Shown in pieces: positions 24,449-31,580 of a DNA stretch of 32,370 nt (the stretch's first letter is position 1; each line of letters begins with the position of its first letter). Made by a program: the position numbers and the translations under genes. Under the pieces are notes generated by a model. That model saw nothing but the letters and a program-made list of their open reading frames with translations. It made no database searches and had not been told where the DNA came from. The DNA is from Roseateles sp. (GTDB taxonomy: Bacteria > Pseudomonadota > Gammaproteobacteria > Burkholderiales > Burkholderiaceae), in assembly GCA_019232985.1 (NCBI GenBank), contig JAFAMW010000050.1:1-32370 (forward strand), read 5' to 3'.

Positions 24449-24849
24449 GAACCCTGTTCAAGTTCATGTTCCTGTTCTGCGCCGCCTGCGCGGCGCTCGG
24501 GCTCACGGCGCTCGTCGTCGCCGCGCTGAGCCACCACGGCCACGCCGGCTGGCAGCCCGACTTCTCGCTGAGCGTGAACGGCGACGACGTCGACCTCGAC
24601 GGCTTCAACGGCCCCGGCTGGCTCGTCGGCCTGATCGTGACCGGCGTCGTCGGCCTCGTGCTGGGCGTGGTCCTGCCGCTCGTGCTGCTGCTGGGCATCG
24701 GCCTGCCGCTGCTGATCGTCGGCGTCGTGATCGGCGCGCTCGTGCTCGCGGTCTGCGGCGTCGGCGCCGTGCTGTGCTCGCCCTTCGTGCTGTTCGGCCT
24801 GCTCGCGCTGTGGCTGATCCGGCCGCGCCGCGCGGCCAAGCTGCGCTAG
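24445..24849 (+). CDS. Small membrane protein between sensor kinase and LytTR regulator
   Basis: This 134-aa protein has one N-terminal helix (7-28), a short loop with WQPDFSLSVNGDDVDLDGF (about 36-54), and then about three Gly/Leu/Val-rich helices (58-126) ending in a basic tail RPRRAAKLR. I recognise no family. Its ATG overlaps the kinase stop by 4 bases, so it is translationally coupled to the kinase and probably modulates or reports to it; this is inference. A distinct response-regulator gene follows after 37 bases. Confidence 0.82.
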   Translation: MRTLFKFMFLFCAACAALGLTALVVAALSHHGHAGWQPDFSLSVNGDDVDLDGFNGPGWLVGLIVTGVVGLVLGVVLPLVLLLGIGLPLLIVGVVIGALVLAVCGVGAVLCSPFVLFGLLALWLIRPRRAAKLR

Positions 24850-24886
24850 GTCCGGGCGCGACGGATTCGCAGTAGCATCGCGCCCC

Positions 24887-25717
24887 ATGAGCGAAGCCCC
24901 TGTCAAGATCCGCGCCGTGCTCGCCGACGACGAGCGCCTGATGCGCGAGCAACTCCGCACCCGCCTCGGCGAGGTCTGGCCCGACCTCGAGATCGTCGCC
25001 GAGGCGCGCAACGGCGAGGAGGCCGTCGCGCTGGTCCAGGAGCACCGCCCGGACCTCGTGTTCCTCGACATCCGCATGCCGGGCCTGACCGGCGTCGACG
25101 CGGCGCGGCGCATCGCCCAGCTCCCCGAGGACGACACCTGGCTCGTCCCCGAGATCGTCTTCATCACCGCCTACGACCAGTACGCGATCGAGGCCTTCGC
25201 CCAGGGCGTCGCCGACTACGTGCTCAAGCCGGCCGAGCGCGAGCGCCTGCAGATCACGGTCGAGCGCATCAAGAAGCGCCTGGCGCAGCGCGGCGAGGGC
25301 GCGAGCCCGGCGGCCACGGCCGACGGCGCGCCGCCGCTGCAGCAGCTGCTGCACAAGCTCGCCGCGCAGCTGAACCCGGGCGGCGCGCCCCAGTATCTGC
25401 AGTGGATCCAGGCCAGCGTCGGCCAGGCGATCCAGATGATCCCGGTCGACGACGTGCTGTTCTTCATCAGCGACGAGAAGTACACGCGCGTGCAGACGCC
25501 CAAGCTCGAGGCGCTGATCCGCAAGCCGATCAAGGAGCTCGTCGACGAGCTCGACCCGCAGCTGTTCTGGCAGATCCACCGCTCGACGCTCGTCAACGCC
25601 CACGCGATCGACGGCATCACGCGCGACTTCCGCGGCCGCCAGCTCGTCGGCGTCAAGGGCAGCACCGAAAAGCTCGAGGTCAGCCGCAGCTACACGCACC
25701 TGTTCAAGGGCATGTAG
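24887..25717 (+). CDS. LytTR-family response regulator
   Basis: This 276-aa DNA-binding regulator has an N-terminal receiver (VLADDERLM, acidic pair Asp14/Asp15, phospho-acceptor Asp61 in LVFLDIRMPG, switch YVLKPAE) and a C-terminal LytTR domain (about 170-275: DVLFFISDEKYTRV, FWQIHRSTLVN). It acts in the cytosol as the probable partner of the LytS-like kinase 437 bases upstream; the spacing, strand and family match support this. A -10-like TAGCAT (24873-24878) sits nine bases before ATG 24887, so it may also have its own start-proximal promoter. Confidence 0.94.
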   Translation: MSEAPVKIRAVLADDERLMREQLRTRLGEVWPDLEIVAEARNGEEAVALVQEHRPDLVFLDIRMPGLTGVDAARRIAQLPEDDTWLVPEIVFITAYDQYAIEAFAQGVADYVLKPAERERLQITVERIKKRLAQRGEGASPAATADGAPPLQQLLHKLAAQLNPGGAPQYLQWIQASVGQAIQMIPVDDVLFFISDEKYTRVQTPKLEALIRKPIKELVDELDPQLFWQIHRSTLVNAHAIDGITRDFRGRQLVGVKGSTEKLEVSRSYTHLFKGM

Positions 25718-25850
25718 GCGCGGCCGGGCTGGCGGCGCCGCTTCGGCCAGAGCGCGCCGCGCGCGAACGCTTCAGCACGCTGACAATCCCCCGCTCGCGC
25801 GCCGGCCGGCGTAGAGTCGCGCGAAGCCAAACGACGCTGCGGAGGTCTCG

Positions 25851-26210
25851 ATGGATCCGATCACCCTTGTCCTGGCCCTCGGCGGCCTCGTGGTCGGTGC
25901 GGCCGGCGCGGCTGCGGTCGGCGCGCGCTGGTGGAGCCGCCAGCTCGACGAAGCCGCGCGGCGCGCGACCAAGCTCGAGCAGGCACGCGAGTTCGCCGAG
26001 TCGCAGTGCGCGCAGGCGCGCCGCCAGGTCGAGCAGCTGCAGAAGGAGCTCGCCGAGCTGCGCGCCCAGGTCAACCGCGCGCGCGCGCGCAACGAGGTGA
26101 CCGTGAACCCGCCCGACACGCCCGAGGTCCAGGACCTGCTGCTGCGCGGCGCACCGGCGCCGGCCTACGACCCCTTCCCGAAGACCGAAATCCTGCCGCG
26201 CAAGCGCTGA
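25851..26210 (+). CDS. Membrane-anchored coiled-coil protein of unknown function
   Basis: This 119-aa protein has one N-terminal helix (about residues 4-27, with Gly/Ala-rich VVGAAGAAAVGA) and a long coiled coil (30-82) rich in Gln, Glu, Arg and Ala, followed by a Pro-rich tail. I recognise no family; the layout is that of a small inner-membrane protein with a cytosolic or periplasmic stalk. GGAGG lies 5 bases upstream of ATG 25851. The 133-base gap before it (25718-25850) shows no clear promoter or terminator. Confidence 0.78.
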   Translation: MDPITLVLALGGLVVGAAGAAAVGARWWSRQLDEAARRATKLEQAREFAESQCAQARRQVEQLQKELAELRAQVNRARARNEVTVNPPDTPEVQDLLLRGAPAPAYDPFPKTEILPRKR

Positions 26211-26246
26211 GACCGGGGCCCCGGGGGACACCGGCGCGGCGACTTG

Positions 26247-26285
26247 TATGATCCGCGCCGCCGCCGCCAACCCCCGGGAGACTGC
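26247..26285 (+). promoter_or_regulatory. Promoter -10 and ribosome binding site of the glycosyltransferase gene
   Basis: TATGAT (26247-26252) matches the -10 consensus at five of six positions. The leader would then run from about 26259 and includes GGGAG (26276-26280), five bases before TTG 26286. No good -35 is present. Confidence 0.4.
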
Positions 26286-27530
26286 TTGAAGCGCGTCCTG
26301 ATGATCGCCTACCACCTGCCGCCGCTGGCCGGCAGCAGCGGCATCCAGCGCACGCTGCGCTTCGCCCAGAACCTGCCGCGGCATGGCTGGGAGCCCTTGT
26401 TGCTGACCGTGCACCCGCGCGCCTACGAGCGCACGAGCGACGACCTGATGCGCGACCTGCCCGAGGGCGTCGTGCTGCGCCGCGCGTTCGCGCTCGACAC
26501 CGCGCGCCACCTGCGCGTCGGCGGCCGCTACGTCGCCGCGATGGCGCGGCCCGACCGCTGGGTCAGCTGGCGCTTCGACGGCGTGCGCCAGGGCCTGCGC
26601 ATGATCGAGGCCTTCGCGCCGCAGGCGATCTGGTCGACCTACCCGATCGCGACCGCGCACCTGATCGGCGCCGCGCTGCAAAAGAAGAGCGGCCTGCCCT
26701 GGATCGCCGACTTCCGCGACCCGATGGCCCAGCCCGAGCATGGCTACCCGGCCGACCCGGCGACCTTCGCGAGCTTTGTCGCGATCGAGCAGGCCGCGGC
26801 CGCGCAGGCTTCGCGCCTCGTCTTCACGACGCCGGGCGCGCAACGCGACTACGCGGCGCGCTACCCGGCGGCGGCCGCGCGCATGAGCCTGCTCGAAAAC
26901 GGCTACGACGAGGAGAGCTTCGCCGGCGCGCCGGCCGCCGCGCCGGACCCGGCCGGCGAGCGCCCGCTCGTGCTGCTGCACAGCGGCATCGTCTACCCGG
27001 CCGAGCGCGACCCGACCCAGCTGTTCGCGGCGCTCGGCCGCCTGCAGCGCGAAGGCCGGCTCACGCCCGCGCAGCTGCGCATCCGCTTCCGCGCGGCCGT
27101 GCACGACGCGATGCTGCGCGACACCGCGAAGGCGCATGGCGCCGAGGGCTTCATCGAGATCGCGCCGCCGGTGCCCTACCGCGAGGCGCTCGCCGAGATG
27201 CTCGGCATCGACGCGCTGCTCGTGATGCAGGCCGCGAACTGCAACGCGCAGATCCCGGCCAAGCTCTACGAATACCTGCGCGCCGGCCGGCCTATCCTCG
27301 GCCTGACCGACGCGAGCGGCGACACCGCCTGGGCGCTGCGCGGCGCCGGCATCGCGGACATCGTCGCGCTCGACTCGGCCGACGCGATCGCCGCCGCGCT
27401 GCCCGACTTCGTCGCGCGCCTGCGCGCGGGCCAGGTCGCGCCGGCCGGCGCCGACGCGGTCGCGCGCGCGTCGCGGCAAAGCAGGACGGCCGAGCTGGCA
27501 GGGATGCTCGAGCAGCTATCCTCGCGCTGA
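26286..27530 (+). CDS. Glycosyltransferase (GT4-like, GT-B fold)
   Basis: This 414-aa cytosolic enzyme probably transfers a sugar from a nucleotide donor to a glycan or lipid acceptor. The N-terminal domain starts VLMIAYHLPPLAGSSGIQRTLRFA, typical of GT4 enzymes in exopolysaccharide or O-antigen loci. The C-terminal donor domain has PLVLLHSGIVYPAERDP and IPAKLYEYLRAGRPILGL, the family's conserved C-terminal acidic region. TTG 26286 is chosen because GGGAG lies 5 bases upstream; ATG 26301 is the alternative. No other polysaccharide gene lies nearby, so the pathway is unknown. Confidence 0.88.
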   Translation: MKRVLMIAYHLPPLAGSSGIQRTLRFAQNLPRHGWEPLLLTVHPRAYERTSDDLMRDLPEGVVLRRAFALDTARHLRVGGRYVAAMARPDRWVSWRFDGVRQGLRMIEAFAPQAIWSTYPIATAHLIGAALQKKSGLPWIADFRDPMAQPEHGYPADPATFASFVAIEQAAAAQASRLVFTTPGAQRDYAARYPAAAARMSLLENGYDEESFAGAPAAAPDPAGERPLVLLHSGIVYPAERDPTQLFAALGRLQREGRLTPAQLRIRFRAAVHDAMLRDTAKAHGAEGFIEIAPPVPYREALAEMLGIDALLVMQAANCNAQIPAKLYEYLRAGRPILGLTDASGDTAWALRGAGIADIVALDSADAIAAALPDFVARLRAGQVAPAGADAVARASRQSRTAELAGMLEQLSSR

Positions 27531-27555
27531 TCTGCATCCCCTTCCGCGCAACGCC

Positions 27556-28269
27556 GTGCTCCGAACGACGCGCCGCCCACCGATCTTTGTCGCCTTCTTC
27601 GCACTGCTGCTGACGCTGGCCGGCGCGGCCCGGGCCGACGACTTCGCTTGCGGCGCCGACGCACTGCGCCGCCTCGACGGCTATTACGCCGACGCCAAGC
27701 TGCTCGCGGCCGCGCCGCGGCTGCGCGCCTGGCCCGCCGCGCTCGCGACGACCGACGCGCAGTCCGCCGGAATCACCATCCGCGACGGCCGGGTCCACCT
27801 GAGCCTGGCGTGGCACGAAAGCGATGGCGGCGGCCATTGCGTGAGCGAGGACGCGCAGGGCCTGTGGCTGCGCCGCGCGTGGGACGGCAAGACCGTGCTC
27901 GGCCCGTACCGACGCGTCGCCGGCCCCCACGACAACGAGGCGCTGGCCTACCTCGCGCTGCTGATGCCCGGCTGCTTCGACAGCAGCGACGCGCACCGCT
28001 GGTGCTTCGCACGCGACGCGATCACGGTCGACGGCCGGCCGTTCGGCGGCAGCTTCAGCCTCGACCTCAGCGAGCTGCCCGAGTACGGCACCGTGCTCCA
28101 GAAAGGCATCTCGCCCGGCCAGCCCGAGCCGGCCCTGCCGCTGCTGGTCTTCGTGCCGACGCCGGCCGGCTGGGACGTCTACGCCGACGACTGGCTCACG
28201 CGCCCCGGCCATGCGGACGTGGTCCCGGGCAGGACCCGGCCGCTGTTCACGCTGGCGCGGCGGCCCTGA
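27556..28269 (+). CDS. Secreted protein of unknown function
   Basis: This 237-aa protein has a signal peptide (FVAFFALLLTLAGAARA-DD) and four cysteines (residues about 32, 95, 145 and 153) that may form disulfides in the periplasm. Trp- and Tyr-rich blocks (RVHLSLAWHES, GLWLRRAWDG, WDVYADDWLTRPG) suggest a compact beta fold. I recognise no family. The only plausible start is GTG 27556, 25 bases after the glycosyltransferase stop, so cotranscription is possible. It is the last gene before the toxin-antitoxin stretch. Confidence 0.75.
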   Translation: MLRTTRRPPIFVAFFALLLTLAGAARADDFACGADALRRLDGYYADAKLLAAAPRLRAWPAALATTDAQSAGITIRDGRVHLSLAWHESDGGGHCVSEDAQGLWLRRAWDGKTVLGPYRRVAGPHDNEALAYLALLMPGCFDSSDAHRWCFARDAITVDGRPFGGSFSLDLSELPEYGTVLQKGISPGQPEPALPLLVFVPTPAGWDVYADDWLTRPGHADVVPGRTRPLFTLARRP

Positions 28270-28352
28270 GGGGGCGTCCGCGCCGCCCGGCCTCGACGCG
28301 GGGCCCCGATCCTCCGAGTTACAAGTCGCCGCGTCCAGCGACATATACACGA

Positions 28353-28387
28353 TTGACGTCAATAACGCGTAGCGTTAATATCGTCCC
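28353..28387 (+). promoter_or_regulatory. higBA promoter with palindromic operator in the spacer
   Basis: TTGACG (-35, 28353-28358) and TAATAT (-10, 28376-28381) have 17 bases between them. A perfect inverted repeat TAACGC-GTA-GCGTTA (28363-28377) fills the spacer and touches the -10, and TTGACGTCAA (28353-28362) is itself palindromic. Transcription should begin on the higB GTG (28388). There is no Shine-Dalgarno. Confidence 0.72.
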
Positions 28388-28669
28388 GTGACCATCAAGA
28401 GCTTTCGCTGCATGGACAGCAAGGCCTTGTTCGAAGGCCGCCGCGTCAAACGGTGGGTCAACATCGAGCGTGCCGCACTGCGAAAACTTGAGCAGTTGGA
28501 GGCCTCCTCCCGGCTGGAGGATCTGCGCGCACCGCCAGGCAATCGGCTGGAAGCGCTAGCCGGTGACCGGGCTGGGCAGCACAGCATGCGGATCAACGAT
28601 CAATGGCGGGTGTGCTTCGTGTGGCGTGACGGCGCTGCGCACGAGGTCGAGATCGTCGACTACCGCTGA
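28388..28669 (+). CDS. higB: HigB-family mRNA-cleaving toxin
   Basis: This 93-aa RelE-superfamily toxin should cleave mRNA on the ribosome. Homology starts at IKSFRC, matching the HigB N-terminus, so the GTG start 28388 is right and an internal ATG (28412) is not. Other family blocks are NRLEALAGDRAGQHSMRINDQWRVCFVWR and a C-terminal VEIVDYR. The gene begins without a Shine-Dalgarno at the expected +1 of its promoter. The antitoxin higA starts 12 bases after its stop. It is less GC-rich and less codon-biased than the surrounding core genes, consistent with transfer. Confidence 0.9.
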   Translation: MTIKSFRCMDSKALFEGRRVKRWVNIERAALRKLEQLEASSRLEDLRAPPGNRLEALAGDRAGQHSMRINDQWRVCFVWRDGAAHEVEIVDYR

Positions 28670-28681
28670 AAGGGGTTCGCC

Positions 28682-28987
28682 ATGGGCAAACGGCAAGTCG
28701 CTCCGGTGACGCCCGGAGAAATGTTGGAAGAGGAATTCCTGCGGCCGCTGGGGCTGACGAAGTACCGGCTGGCCAAGGAGATCGGGGTGCCGCCTCAGCG
28801 CATCGGCGACATCGTGGCCGGCAAGCGCGCGATCACGGCCGATACCGACCTGCGCTTGTGTCGCTTCTTCGGCCTGAGCGATGGCTGGTGGCTGGCGCTG
28901 CAAATGCGTCATGACATCGAGGTCGCACGCGCCGCCATGGCAGCCGAACTCGAACAGATTCGGCGCTTCGAGCCACAGGCCGCCTGA
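28682..28987 (+). CDS. higA: HigA-family antitoxin (XRE helix-turn-helix)
   Basis: This 101-aa protein neutralises HigB and represses the operon. Its helix-turn-helix spans about residues 24-55 (LTKYRLAKEIGVPPQRIGDIVAGKRAIT), preceded by the HigA/VapI start TPGEMLEEEFLRPLG and followed by FFGLSDGWWLALQM. ATG 28682 has GAAAGGGG six bases upstream, a strong site that lies just after the toxin stop. The order toxin-antitoxin is the usual one for higBA. Confidence 0.93.
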   Translation: MGKRQVAPVTPGEMLEEEFLRPLGLTKYRLAKEIGVPPQRIGDIVAGKRAITADTDLRLCRFFGLSDGWWLALQMRHDIEVARAAMAAELEQIRRFEPQAA

Positions 28988-29028
28988 CGCTCGGCGCCGC
29001 CCCCGATCTCCTGCGGGAGCTGCGCGCC

Positions 29029-29391
29029 GTGGCGGCGACGGGGCCGGTCGTCCATCGACTCAGCGGCCGGCACGATGAGCGCAGCGTGTTCGAAAAAGTC
29101 ATCCTCGAGGACTGGTCGTCCTTCGAGATCCATGTCATCGAGCCCTCGACGCGGATGCGGCCGCGCGCGCCGTTTCTGGCGCTGATCAACGTCCAGGACT
29201 ATCTCGAGACCCGCCGTTCCGAAGACAAGCCGATCGGCCGCGCCACGGCACGCCCGTTCGTCAACGGCGAGGATGGCCTCGTCTGGGAGCTCTTCAACTG
29301 CATCAAGTGGCTGCGCCGCGGCGACACCGAATTTACAAGGCAATACCTGCAGCGGCTCGGCAGCGCCCTGGCCGACGACCGAGCGTCGTAG
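29029..29391 (+). CDS. Unknown protein downstream of higA (120 aa, GTG start)
   Basis: This 120-aa protein starts at GTG 29029 with GGGAG ten bases upstream, 41 bases after the higA stop and on the same strand. Distinct blocks are VHRLSGRHDERSVFEKVILE, APFLALINVQDYLETRRSED and ELFNCIKWLRRGDTEFTRQY. It has no signal peptide or membrane segment. I recognise no family. The position suggests a third gene of the higBA operon, or an independent hypothetical gene; there is no promoter of its own visible. Confidence 0.65.
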   Translation: MAATGPVVHRLSGRHDERSVFEKVILEDWSSFEIHVIEPSTRMRPRAPFLALINVQDYLETRRSEDKPIGRATARPFVNGEDGLVWELFNCIKWLRRGDTEFTRQYLQRLGSALADDRAS

Positions 29392-29448
29392 CCTTGCCTA
29401 GCGCGATCCGCGCCGGTTCGCAGCACATCATCGACCTCCTTTGGATTG

Positions 29449-29484
29449 TTGGACGAGCATACGCCCAGGGCGTATAGTCTCGAT
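29449..29484 (+). promoter_or_regulatory. Promoter and palindromic operator of the second toxin-antitoxin module
   Basis: TTGGAC (-35, 29449-29454) and TATAGT (-10, 29473-29478) have an 18-base spacer. A perfect inverted repeat ATACGCCC-A-GGGCGTAT (29459-29475) lies in the spacer and overlaps the -10. Transcription should begin on ATG 29485. No Shine-Dalgarno is present. Confidence 0.72.
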
Positions 29485-29796
29485 ATGCTGACGGTCGTCG
29501 AGACGGCTCTCTTCCAGCGGCAATGGTCGATGTACTGGACAGAGGAGGAGCGAGGAAGCTTTGCCGCCTACCTTGCCGAGCACCCCAATGCCGGAGACGT
29601 GGTGCCCGAGTCCGGCGGCATCCGCAAGATTCGCTGGGGAAGGTCCGGATCGGGCAAGTCCGGTGGTGTGAGAGTCATCTACTTCACGCGCACCGAACTG
29701 GACGAGCTGGTGTTGCTGACGCTGTATGCCAAGTCCAGGACCGACAAGCTCACCGGGCAAAATCTGAAGGAGATTCGACGTGCCCTCGAAGAATAG
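29485..29796 (+). CDS. HigB2/RelE-like toxin
   Basis: This 103-aa toxin of the RelE/ParE superfamily is close in pattern to HigB2 of Vibrio cholerae: GDVVPESGGIRKIRW, GSGKSGGVRVIYF and LVLLTLYAKS. It should cut mRNA in a ribosome-dependent manner, though this is not proven for this protein. ATG 29485 is chosen over the in-frame TTG 29446 because homology starts at MLTVVETALFQ and the promoter places +1 there. The stop overlaps the antitoxin start by 17 bases. Confidence 0.9.
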   Translation: MLTVVETALFQRQWSMYWTEEERGSFAAYLAEHPNAGDVVPESGGIRKIRWGRSGSGKSGGVRVIYFTRTELDELVLLTLYAKSRTDKLTGQNLKEIRRALEE

Positions 29797-30094
29797 ACCC
29801 CTGACCGATGCCGAGCTGGCTGGGTATGAGGCGGGCCGAGACTTGGCAGCCGACCTGCTGCAAGCCGTTCGCGAGATGAAATCGGGCCAGGTTCGCGTGG
29901 TTTCGTCGCCCGTCATCGAAGCCCGCAAGAAAACGGGCCTGTCGCAGTCGCAGTTCGCCTCGCTGCTGGGTGTCTCGGTGCGAACGCTGCAGGGCTGGGA
30001 GCAGGGCCGAAAGCAACCCTCCGGTGCGGCTCGGACCCTGCTGGCGATTGCGAGCACCAACCCTGGTGCGCTGCTGGCGGTCGCTGGCAAATAG
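29780..30094 (+). CDS. XRE-family antitoxin of the HigB2-like module
   Basis: This 104-aa DNA-binding antitoxin has a helix-turn-helix near residues 46-76 (PVIEARKKTGLSQSQFASLL...SVRTLQGWEQGRKQPSG), typical of HigA2/NadS-like proteins. It starts with GTG at 29780 inside the end of the toxin gene; AAGGAG lies seven bases upstream at 29767-29772. The overlap and strong site favour tight coupling of antitoxin to toxin translation. It should repress the promoter by binding the palindrome. Confidence 0.93.
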   Translation: MPSKNRPLTDAELAGYEAGRDLAADLLQAVREMKSGQVRVVSSPVIEARKKTGLSQSQFASLLGVSVRTLQGWEQGRKQPSGAARTLLAIASTNPGALLAVAGK

Positions 30095-30112
30095 CAGACG
30101 CCGTGGAGACTG

Positions 30113-30135
30113 CCGGGCTTGCCCCGGGATTTTGT
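30113..30135 (+). terminator. Weak terminator after the HigB2-like module
   Basis: CCGGG (30113-30117) can pair with CCCGG (30123-30127), followed by GATTTTGT. The stem is only five base pairs. It overlaps the first copy of a direct repeat described separately. Confidence 0.4.
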
Positions 30136-30197
30136 CTTCCTACGGCCGCTGGTTAGCATAGGGTCGACTCGCCCCTGAGTTTCGTCTTCCAACGCCC
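30121..30197 (+). repeat. Two imperfect 27-base direct repeats upstream of the HDOD gene
   Basis: The stretches at 30121-30147 and 30171-30197 match at about 21 of 27 positions and share GCCCC, TTT, GTCTTCC and ACG. They are 50 bases apart, close to five helical turns. A possible promoter (TTGTCT 30132-30137, spacer 16, TAGCAT 30154-30159) lies between and within them. Confidence 0.5.
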
Positions 30198-30218
30198 CGG
30201 CCAGGAAAGCAGGACCCC

Positions 30219-31073
30219 ATGACGCCCAAGACCCCCCGCGCCATTCCCGAAGCGGCCAAGCGCTTCTTCGCCAATCCGAGCGCGCTGCCCGCCATGCCCG
30301 AGGTGGCGACGCGGCTGCTGCGCAGCTTCGACGATCCCAACGTGAGCATGGGGCAGCTGGCCGAGCTCATCGGCAAGGATCCGGTGCTGTCGGCCAAGGT
30401 CCTGCGGCTGGCCAACAGCGCGCGCTACAGCCCGTCCCACAACATCACCACGCTGAAGGACGCGGCGAACGCGCTCGGCATGGACCTGCTGCGCAACCTG
30501 AGCATGGCCGCGGCCATCTCCGGCGCGTTCCCGACCGTGACCGGCCTGGATCGCAAGGCGTTCTGGCGCCACGCCGTGTCGACGGCCGCCTACGCGCGCC
30601 TGCTGTCGAAATTCCTCGCGCTCGACGCCGACGCGGTCTACCTGGCCGGGCTGATGCTGCGCACCGGGCAGGTGCTGATGGCGATGGCCGAGTCGAGCAA
30701 GGTGGCCGATGTGGAAGGCCACGCGCAGGAGCCCGGCAGCCGCTACTCGCTCGAACAGTCGCGCTTCGACTGCACGCATGCCGACGTGACGGCCGGCCTG
30801 GCCCGGCACTGGCACTTCCCGGCGACCATGGTGCAGGCCTTCGCCGACGCCAACGACCCGATGGCCGTGAGCCCTTTCTCGCTGATGGCGGCCGTGCTGC
30901 ACATGGCCGAGGTCCTGGCCGACGCCGCCGCCACCCACGACGACCCTGCCACGGCCTTGCAGGCCGCGGTGCCCGAGCTGGTCGACCACCTTCACCTGGA
31001 TCTCGGCGAGCTGCGTCAGCAGCTGAGCGCGGCGGGCGACGTGGGTCAGGATATCGAAGCCATGCTCGGGTAG
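30219..31073 (+). CDS. HDOD-domain signalling protein
   Basis: This 284-aa cytosolic protein has a single HDOD domain (about residues 20-215), related to HD phosphohydrolases but lacking the metal-binding HD pair. Typical blocks are LPAMPEVATRLLRSFDDPNVSMGQLAELIGKDPVLSAKVLRLANSA in outline, with HAVSTAAYARLLSKFLALD and YLAGLMLRTGQVLM. Such proteins act in stress, cell-cycle or motility signalling, often with c-di-GMP or response regulators. A CheY-like gene begins 7 bases after its stop, so the two are probably cotranscribed. Confidence 0.9.
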   Translation: MTPKTPRAIPEAAKRFFANPSALPAMPEVATRLLRSFDDPNVSMGQLAELIGKDPVLSAKVLRLANSARYSPSHNITTLKDAANALGMDLLRNLSMAAAISGAFPTVTGLDRKAFWRHAVSTAAYARLLSKFLALDADAVYLAGLMLRTGQVLMAMAESSKVADVEGHAQEPGSRYSLEQSRFDCTHADVTAGLARHWHFPATMVQAFADANDPMAVSPFSLMAAVLHMAEVLADAAATHDDPATALQAAVPELVDHLHLDLGELRQQLSAAGDVGQDIEAMLG

Positions 31074-31080
31074 CGCGCTC

Positions 31081-31518
31081 ATGGTCACGACGATCAAGCG
31101 GCACGACTTCAGCATCCTGGTGGTCGACGATTTCGCGACCATGAGGCGGATCATCTCGGGGCTGCTGCGCGAGCTCGGCTTTCGCAAGATCGCCGAGGCC
31201 GAGGACGGCCAGATCGCGCTGCGGGCGCTCGAGTTCGCGGCCGACGCCGGGGAGCCGATCCACTTCGTGCTCAGCGACGTCAACATGCCGGTGATGAACG
31301 GCTTCCAGCTGCTCGAAGCCCTGCAGGCCAAGCCCGAAGGCGATCCGCTCCGGAAGACGCCGGTCTTGCTGGTGACCGCCGAGGGGCGCAAGGAGGACAT
31401 CATCCGCGCGGCCCAGCTCGGCGCGTCGGGCTATGTGGTCAAGCCCTTCACCAAGGACACGATCGGCGACAAGATGCATCTGATCCTGAAGAACCGCGGC
31501 CTGCTGGTCGAGTCTTAG
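31081..31518 (+). CDS. CheY-like single-domain response regulator
   Basis: This 145-aa receiver has no output domain. Family features are ILVVDDFATMRRII (acidic pair Asp16/Asp17), the phospho-acceptor Asp66 in FVLSDVNMPVMNG, VTAEG and the YVVKPFTKDT switch lysine. The pattern is closest to chemotaxis CheY proteins, but no chemotaxis genes are nearby. It lies 7 bases after the HDOD gene, so it probably transmits phosphorylation to that partner. No strong Shine-Dalgarno is seen before ATG 31081, so reading may be coupled to the HDOD stop. Confidence 0.93.
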   Translation: MVTTIKRHDFSILVVDDFATMRRIISGLLRELGFRKIAEAEDGQIALRALEFAADAGEPIHFVLSDVNMPVMNGFQLLEALQAKPEGDPLRKTPVLLVTAEGRKEDIIRAAQLGASGYVVKPFTKDTIGDKMHLILKNRGLLVES

Positions 31519-31544
31519 GCCGGCTAACGCCGATACCGCCATAG

Positions 31545-31580
31545 TCGACAAGGCTGCTCCTCGTTGGCAAAATTGCCAAC
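31545..31580 (+). promoter_or_regulatory. Promoter and abutting palindromic operator of the TumE-like module
   Basis: TCGACA (-35, 31545-31550) and CAAAAT (-10, 31568-31573) have a 17-base spacer. A perfect inverted repeat GTTGGCAA-AA-TTGCCAAC (31563-31580) covers the -10 and ends exactly against ATG 31581. Transcription should start on or one base before the ATG. No Shine-Dalgarno is present. Confidence 0.68.

Noticed and set aside
25704..27479. A 591-codon minus-strand frame over the glycosyltransferase
   Set aside because: It is a shadow of a clear GT-B enzyme, with no motif of its own.
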